Source: Paenisporosarcina macmurdoensis (GTDB lineage: Bacteria > Bacillota > Bacilli > Bacillales_A > Planococcaceae). From it: 64,000 bases of DNA. The DNA is taken from contig NZ_JBHSRI010000007.1 in assembly GCF_042658845.1 (NCBI RefSeq), positions 62,001 to 126,000 on the forward strand. Reading direction: 5' to 3'. Below, one piece after another: positions 59,909-64,000 of this stretch; position 1 is the stretch's first letter, and every line of letters begins with the position of its first letter. Position numbers and translations under genes: made by a program. A model generated the notes under the pieces. It searched no databases and was not told the origin of the DNA. It saw nothing but the letters and a program-made list of their open reading frames with translations.

Positions 59909-61024
59909 ATGACATCATCTAAAGGTCTAGAAGGAGTAGTAGCTACTCAATCAGCTATAAGTTCAATCATTGATGACACACTTACATACGTTGGCTATGA
60001 TATTGATGACTTAGCAGATCATGCAAGTTTTGAAGAAGTAATATACTTGCTATGGCATCAACGTCTTCCAAAGGCAGCTGAATTAGCTGAACTAAAACAA
60101 CAATTAGCAGATAACATGGCAGTACCTCAAGAAATATTAAATCATTTCAAAACATATCCAATTGAAAAAGTTCACCCGATGACTGCACTTCGCACAGCGG
60201 TATCTATGCTTGGATTGTATGATGAAAAAGCAGAAGATATGTCTGTAGAAGCGAACTACATGAAGGCGATTCAACTTCAAGCAAAAATGTCAACTTTAGT
60301 AACAGCATTTGCTCGTGTTCGAAAAGGACAAGAACCTATCGCACCGAAAAAAGATTTAAGCTTTGCAGCAAACTTCTTATACATGCTTAGTGGTGAAATT
60401 CCTGAAGCGATTGAAGAAGAAGCTTTCAACAAAGCATTAGTACTACACGCTGACCATGAATTAAATGCGTCAACATTTACAGCGCGCGTATGTGTAGCAA
60501 CATTGTCAGATGTTTATTCTGGTGTCGTTGCAGCACTTGGGGCTCTTAAAGGTCCACTTCACGGTGGAGCAAACGAGCAAGTAATGAAAATGTTAACGGA
60601 AATTGGATCAGTTGAAAACGTTGATTCTTACATCAATGAAAAATTAGCAAACAAAGAAAAAATCATGGGCTTTGGTCACCGTGTTTACCGTAAAGGTGAT
60701 CCACGTGCAAAACATCTTCGTGAAATGTCTCAAAAATTAACAAAAATTCGCGGAGAAGAAAAATGGTACGAAATGTCAATTAAAATTGATGAAATCGTAA
60801 CAGGACAAAAAAATCTTCCACCAAACGTTGATTTTTACTCAGCATCTGTCTACCATTCTTTAAATATTGATCATGATTTATTTACACCAATCTTTGCAGT
60901 ATCACGTGTTTCAGGCTGGTTAGCTCACATCTTAGAACAATATTCTAATAACCGTCTAATCCGTCCACGTGCTGAATATATCGGACCTGGTATGCAAAAA
61001 TATGTACCAGTTAACGAGCGTTAA
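59909..61024 (+). CDS. citZ: Citrate synthase
   Basis: A 371-residue type II-short citrate synthase that joins acetyl-CoA and oxaloacetate. Active-site residues are in ADHELNASTF (His, about 186), LKGPLHGGANEQVM, GFGHRVYRKGDPRAKHL (His, about 258) and NVDFYSASVY (Asp, about 309). Length matches B. subtilis CitZ. AAGAAGGAGCG precedes the ATG. First of the TCA cluster citZ-icd-mdh. A cre-like site and leader hairpin precede it. Confidence 0.96.
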   Translation: MTSSKGLEGVVATQSAISSIIDDTLTYVGYDIDDLADHASFEEVIYLLWHQRLPKAAELAELKQQLADNMAVPQEILNHFKTYPIEKVHPMTALRTAVSMLGLYDEKAEDMSVEANYMKAIQLQAKMSTLVTAFARVRKGQEPIAPKKDLSFAANFLYMLSGEIPEAIEEEAFNKALVLHADHELNASTFTARVCVATLSDVYSGVVAALGALKGPLHGGANEQVMKMLTEIGSVENVDSYINEKLANKEKIMGFGHRVYRKGDPRAKHLREMSQKLTKIRGEEKWYEMSIKIDEIVTGQKNLPPNVDFYSASVYHSLNIDHDLFTPIFAVSRVSGWLAHILEQYSNNRLIRPRAEYIGPGMQKYVPVNER

Positions 61025-61159
61025 TTTTTTAAATCAAACATAAGTAGGGCTGGACTTTCTATCATTGTTTGTTCAAGAAGAGCTAGAAATAGACTTTTGA
61101 TTGAACTACATTGATAAAAGTACATGCCCTATGATTATGCCTATAGGAGGAAATTACAC

Positions 61160-62428
61160 ATGACAAACGGCGGCAAAATTACAGTTGAAAACGGTGCTCT
61201 TAACGTACCAAATAATCCAATCATTCCTTTCATCGAAGGCGACGGTATCGGACCAGACATCTGGGCTGCATCTGCACGCGTTCTAGAAGCTTCAGTTGAA
61301 AAAGCTTACAACGGTGAGAAATCTATCGTTTGGAAAGAAGTTTTAGCTGGTCAAAAAGCATTCGATCAAACTGGTGAATGGTTACCAAAAGAAACTTTAG
61401 ATGTAATTCGTGAATATTTAATCGCAATTAAAGGACCTCTTACTACGCCAGTTGGCGGCGGTATTCGTTCATTAAACGTTGCACTACGTCAAGAATTAGA
61501 TTTATACACATGTGTTCGTCCGGTTCGTTACTTTGATGGTGTTCCTTCACCAGTAAAACGTCCTGAAGATACAGATATGGTTATTTTCCGTGAAAACACT
61601 GAAGATATTTATGCTGGTATCGAGTTCGCTGCAGGCAGTGATGAAGTGAAAAAAATCATCGCATTCTTACAAAATGAAATGGGTACTAAAAACATTCGTT
61701 TCCCTGAAACTTCTGGTATCGGGATCAAACCTATTTCGGAAGAAGGAACTAAACGTTTAGTACGCGCTTCTCTTAACTACATTATTAAAGAAGGTCGCGA
61801 GTCATTAACTATCGTTCATAAAGGGAACATTATGAAGTTCACTGAAGGAGCTTTCAAAACTTGGGCTTATGAAGTTGCGGAACAAGAATTCGCTGAACAA
61901 ACATTCACTTGGAACCAATATGATCAAATTAAAGCGGATCAAGGATCAGAAGCTGCAGATAAAGCACAAGCTGATGCTTTAGCGTCTGGTAAAATTTTAG
62001 TAAAAGATTCGATTGCTGATATCTTCTTACAACAAATTTTAACTCGTCCAAGCGAATTTGATGTGGTTGCTACAATGAACTTGAACGGTGACTATATTTC
62101 TGATGCACTTGCTGCTCAAGTTGGTGGTATCGGTATTGCTCCTGGAGCAAATATTAACTATTTAACTGGACATGCTATTTTTGAAGCTACTCACGGTACT
62201 GCTCCTAAATACGCTGGTTTAGATAAAGTTAACCCTTCATCTGTCATTCTTTCAGGTGTCTTAATGCTTGAACATCTTGGTTGGACAGAAGCAGCTAAAT
62301 TAGTAATGGACTCTATGGAGAAAACTATTTCTTCTAAAGTTGTAACTTACGATTTCGCTCGTTTAATGGACGGCGCTACTGAAGTGAAATGTTCAGAGTT
62401 CGCTAACGAACTAATTAAAAATCTGTAA
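61160..62428 (+). CDS. icd: NADP-dependent isocitrate dehydrogenase
   Basis: A 422-residue TCA-cycle enzyme converting isocitrate to 2-oxoglutarate. Motifs: FIEGDGIGPDIW, the substrate-binding serine loop GGIRSLNVALRQELDLYTCVRP, ENTEDIYAGIEF, and HGTAPKYAG. The ATG at 61160 follows AGGAGG; the longer open frame from 61124 contains the ribosome site and is rejected. The 135 bases between citZ and icd show no clear terminator, so they may be cotranscribed as in B. subtilis. Confidence 0.96.
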   Translation: MTNGGKITVENGALNVPNNPIIPFIEGDGIGPDIWAASARVLEASVEKAYNGEKSIVWKEVLAGQKAFDQTGEWLPKETLDVIREYLIAIKGPLTTPVGGGIRSLNVALRQELDLYTCVRPVRYFDGVPSPVKRPEDTDMVIFRENTEDIYAGIEFAAGSDEVKKIIAFLQNEMGTKNIRFPETSGIGIKPISEEGTKRLVRASLNYIIKEGRESLTIVHKGNIMKFTEGAFKTWAYEVAEQEFAEQTFTWNQYDQIKADQGSEAADKAQADALASGKILVKDSIADIFLQQILTRPSEFDVVATMNLNGDYISDALAAQVGGIGIAPGANINYLTGHAIFEATHGTAPKYAGLDKVNPSSVILSGVLMLEHLGWTEAAKLVMDSMEKTISSKVVTYDFARLMDGATEVKCSEFANELIKNL

Positions 62429-62480
62429 AACAAGTAAAAGTGTCTGATGTCATTCAAGATAGACATGATTTGGTTTTTAA

Positions 62481-62502
62481 AAAGAGGGGTTAAACCCTCT
62501 TT
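62481..62502 (+). other. Hairpin between icd and mdh
   Basis: AAAGAGGGGTTAAACCCTCTTT is a perfect 22-base palindrome not followed by a T run. It could stabilise or process the icd mRNA end rather than terminate. Confidence 0.55.
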
Positions 62503-62529
62503 ACATAAGAACAAAGGGAGAGTTTTCTG

Positions 62530-63468
62530 ATGACAATGAAACGTAAAAAGATTTCAGTAATCGGTTCTGGTTTTACAGGTGCGACAACAGCATTCTTACT
62601 AGCTCAAAAAGAATTAGGAGACGTTGTTTTAGTCGATATCCCACAAATGGAAAATCCAGCAAAAGGGAAAGCACTAGATATGTTAGAAGCAGCTCCTGTA
62701 CAGGGGTTTGATGCAAACATTACTGGTACTTCTAACTATGAAGATACGAAAGACTCCGACATCGTAATCATCACAGCTGGTATTGCTCGTAAACCTGGTA
62801 TGAGCCGTGACGATTTGGTTCAAACAAACCAAAAAGTTATGAAAATTGTTACAGCTGAAATCATTAAACATTCTCCGAATACAATCATCCTTGTATTAAC
62901 AAATCCAGTTGATGCAATGTCTTACACTGTTTATAAAGAATCTGGTTTCCCGAAAGAGCGCGTAATTGGCCAATCGGGTGTACTTGATTCAGCACGTTTC
63001 CGTACATTTGTAGCACAAGAATTAAACTTGTCTGTTAAAGACATCACTGGTTTCGTTCTTGGTGGCCACGGTGACGATATGGTTCCTTTAGTACGTTACT
63101 CATACGCAGGTGGAATTCCTTTGGAAACATTAATTTCAAAAGAACGCTTAGCTGAAATTGTTGAGCGCACACGTAAAGGTGGAGCGGAAATAGTGAACCT
63201 TTTAGGTAACGGTTCAGCTTACTATGCACCTGCTGCTTCTTTAGTCGAAATGGCTGAAGCTATACTTAAAGATCAACGTCGTGTTTTGCCTACAATCGCT
63301 TACCTTGAAGGCGAATATGGTTTAGAAGGAATTTATCTTGGTGTTCCTACAATTTTAGGTGCTGGCGGGATTGAAAAAATCTTCGAACTTGATTTAACTG
63401 AAGCTGAAAAAGCTGAGTTAGACAAATCAGCAGAATCAGTCCGCAACGTCTTGAAAATTTTAGCTTAA
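62530..63468 (+). CDS. mdh: Malate dehydrogenase
   Basis: A 312-residue NAD-dependent malate dehydrogenase of the lactate-dehydrogenase-like type. The Rossmann motif is ISVIGSGFTGATTAFLLA, the active-site loop has TAGIARKPGMSRDDL with the two Arg residues, and the catalytic His is in GGHGDDMVPLVRYS. AAAGGGAGAG precedes ATG 62530. The last gene of the TCA cluster, followed by a long structured intergenic region and a terminator. Confidence 0.97.
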   Translation: MTMKRKKISVIGSGFTGATTAFLLAQKELGDVVLVDIPQMENPAKGKALDMLEAAPVQGFDANITGTSNYEDTKDSDIVIITAGIARKPGMSRDDLVQTNQKVMKIVTAEIIKHSPNTIILVLTNPVDAMSYTVYKESGFPKERVIGQSGVLDSARFRTFVAQELNLSVKDITGFVLGGHGDDMVPLVRYSYAGGIPLETLISKERLAEIVERTRKGGAEIVNLLGNGSAYYAPAASLVEMAEAILKDQRRVLPTIAYLEGEYGLEGIYLGVPTILGAGGIEKIFELDLTEAEKAELDKSAESVRNVLKILA

Positions 63469-63475
63469 GATTCGA

Positions 63476-63596
63476 AAGCTATAAACGCTACATCCATGTA
63501 CTCCTACAACTGAGGTTACTCGAAGTAAAAATGCAGTGCTAATAAATTTCGCATCGCACGTTATGTAGGATCAAGTGGAAAGCGTTTATCGCTTGA
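63476..63596. repeat. Long imperfect inverted repeat downstream of mdh
   Basis: AAGCTATAAACGCT at the left pairs with AGCGTTTATCGCTT at the right, and CTCCTACAAC with GTTATGTAGGA inside. It could fold into a single extended hairpin of about 120 bases. No gene is visible within it. Confidence 0.5.
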
Positions 63597-63608
63597 AATA
63601 GTTTTTAG

Positions 63609-63642
63609 AAAATCGAGCAGGAAATCCCTGCTCGATTTTTTT
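63609..63642 (+). terminator. Intrinsic terminator of mdh
   Basis: Stem AAATCGAGCAGG/CCTGCTCGATTT followed by T residues. Confidence 0.92.
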
Positions 63643-63691
63643 TGTACTTATTGATACTATGAAGGTAGAACATGAACAGGGGGGACATCTG

Positions 63692-64000
63692 ATGCTACTC
63701 GGAAAGAAACGTAAACTAGGCCGAAAAGTCGAAGATATGTCAGTGGGAGAAAAGTTGAAACTGACTGAGAAAATCGAAGATAAGGATTTACTTTTATATT
63801 TAGGATTAACGAATGATGGCAACCCATTGTATATTCAACATGATTTTGCTTCGCAAACTGTCTATGAAAAACCAATTGTTCCGGCTATTATGCTTACTGG
63901 TATCGTAACCTCAGCCATTTCAAAATACTTACCAGGACCTGGTTCACATATTGTTGAACAGCATTTGAAATTCCCAAAACCTGTGTATCACTACGCAACT
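63692..64000 (+). CDS. MaoC-like hotdog-fold protein, N-terminal part
   Basis: The first 103 residues of a MaoC-family (R-hydratase-like) protein; the gene runs past the end of the window. It begins MLLGKKRKLGRKVEDMSVGE and shows the hotdog pattern with YLGLTNDGNPLYI, where the canonical Asp-His catalytic pair would be D..NP..; here GNPLYIQHDFA lacks the standard His position, so hydratase activity is uncertain. IVPAIMLTGIVTSAISKYLPGPGS follows. In Bacillales a MaoC-like gene often stands between mdh and phoP, so phoPR probably follow outside the window. Confidence 0.8.
   Translation, partial: MLLGKKRKLGRKVEDMSVGEKLKLTEKIEDKDLLLYLGLTNDGNPLYIQHDFASQTVYEKPIVPAIMLTGIVTSAISKYLPGPGSHIVEQHLKFPKPVYHYAT

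Noticed and set aside
61124..61159. Upstream in-frame ATG for icd
   Set aside because: The extension encodes the ribosome binding site AGGAGG itself and would add twelve residues not typical of the family.
1..64000. CRISPR array, phage or intact insertion sequence
   Set aside because: No regularly spaced repeats, no cas genes, no phage structural genes and no complete transposase are present; only the remnant at 4371-4550.

Overview
The window looks like core chromosome of a low-GC, endospore-forming Firmicute of the order Bacillales, most likely family Planococcaceae (Psychrobacillus/Paenisporosarcina/Sporosarcina/Lysinibacillus type). Three things point there: the AT-rich base composition with strong AAGGAGG ribosome binding sites; an alpha/beta small acid-soluble spore protein gene with a sigma-G-like promoter; and a gene order that largely follows the ytxG-to-mdh part of the Bacillus subtilis chromosome. 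The genus is inference, because no rRNA gene is present.

Layout. 1-4131: 3' end of murC, a stress operon (ytxG-ytxH) behind a sigma-B-like promoter, aroA (chorismate mutase/DAHP synthase) and ccpA. 4132-4580: debris of a transposable element and a GC-rich palindromic repeat, where B. subtilis carries motPS. 4581-8923: acuABC on the minus strand, divergent from acsA, the acetyl-CoA synthetase that they control. 9120-13779: a class A penicillin-binding protein with a fibronectin-like domain and a Pro-Glu-Pro-Lys tail, then T-box-regulated tyrS. 13837-25060: an accessory island with a cytoplasmic BtuF-like protein, a giant subtilisin-like protease, a sugar-phosphate-isomerase-like protein, an acyl-CoA-dehydrogenase-fold flavoprotein, a decayed locus, and an unusual Mur-ligase/ATP-grasp fusion. 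This island and its long non-coding stretches separate tyrS from rpsD.

25064-48638: housekeeping genes rpsD, a methionine gamma-lyase-like gene, free-Met-sulfoxide reductase, hisJ, ezrA, cysteine desulfurase and thiI, an sspA-like gene, an acyl-CoA synthetase, rarD, nadK, sppA, yteJ, tpx, ytxK, ackA, a universal stress protein, an NCS1 permease, ald, pepQ, ytkL, ytoI and ytpI. 48733-64000: nrnA, dnaE, a GntR regulator coupled to accD-accA, pfkA-pyk, fxsA, ytvI, the TCA genes citZ-icd-mdh, and the start of a MaoC-like gene.

How it fits together. Much of the window handles central carbon flow around acetyl-CoA: glycolysis (pfkA, pyk), overflow (ackA), acetate activation (acsA with acetylation control by acuA/acuC), malonyl-CoA (accDA), TCA entry (citZ, icd, mdh) and the global regulator ccpA. 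Most transcription units end at clear intrinsic terminators, many of them bidirectional between convergent genes.

The best candidate for an undescribed system is the 22108-24513 gene. It is a Mur ligase without the UDP-sugar-binding domain, fused to a YheC/YheD-type ATP-grasp domain. That is the same pair of chemistries as cyanophycin synthetase but in reverse order, which suggests ATP-dependent synthesis of an unknown peptide or polyamide, possibly linked to the spore or envelope. Other notable points are a GntR repressor with a perfect palindromic operator that probably autoregulates and controls accDA, a leader hairpin plus cre-like site before citZ, and a DnaE whose PHP metal site is degenerate.
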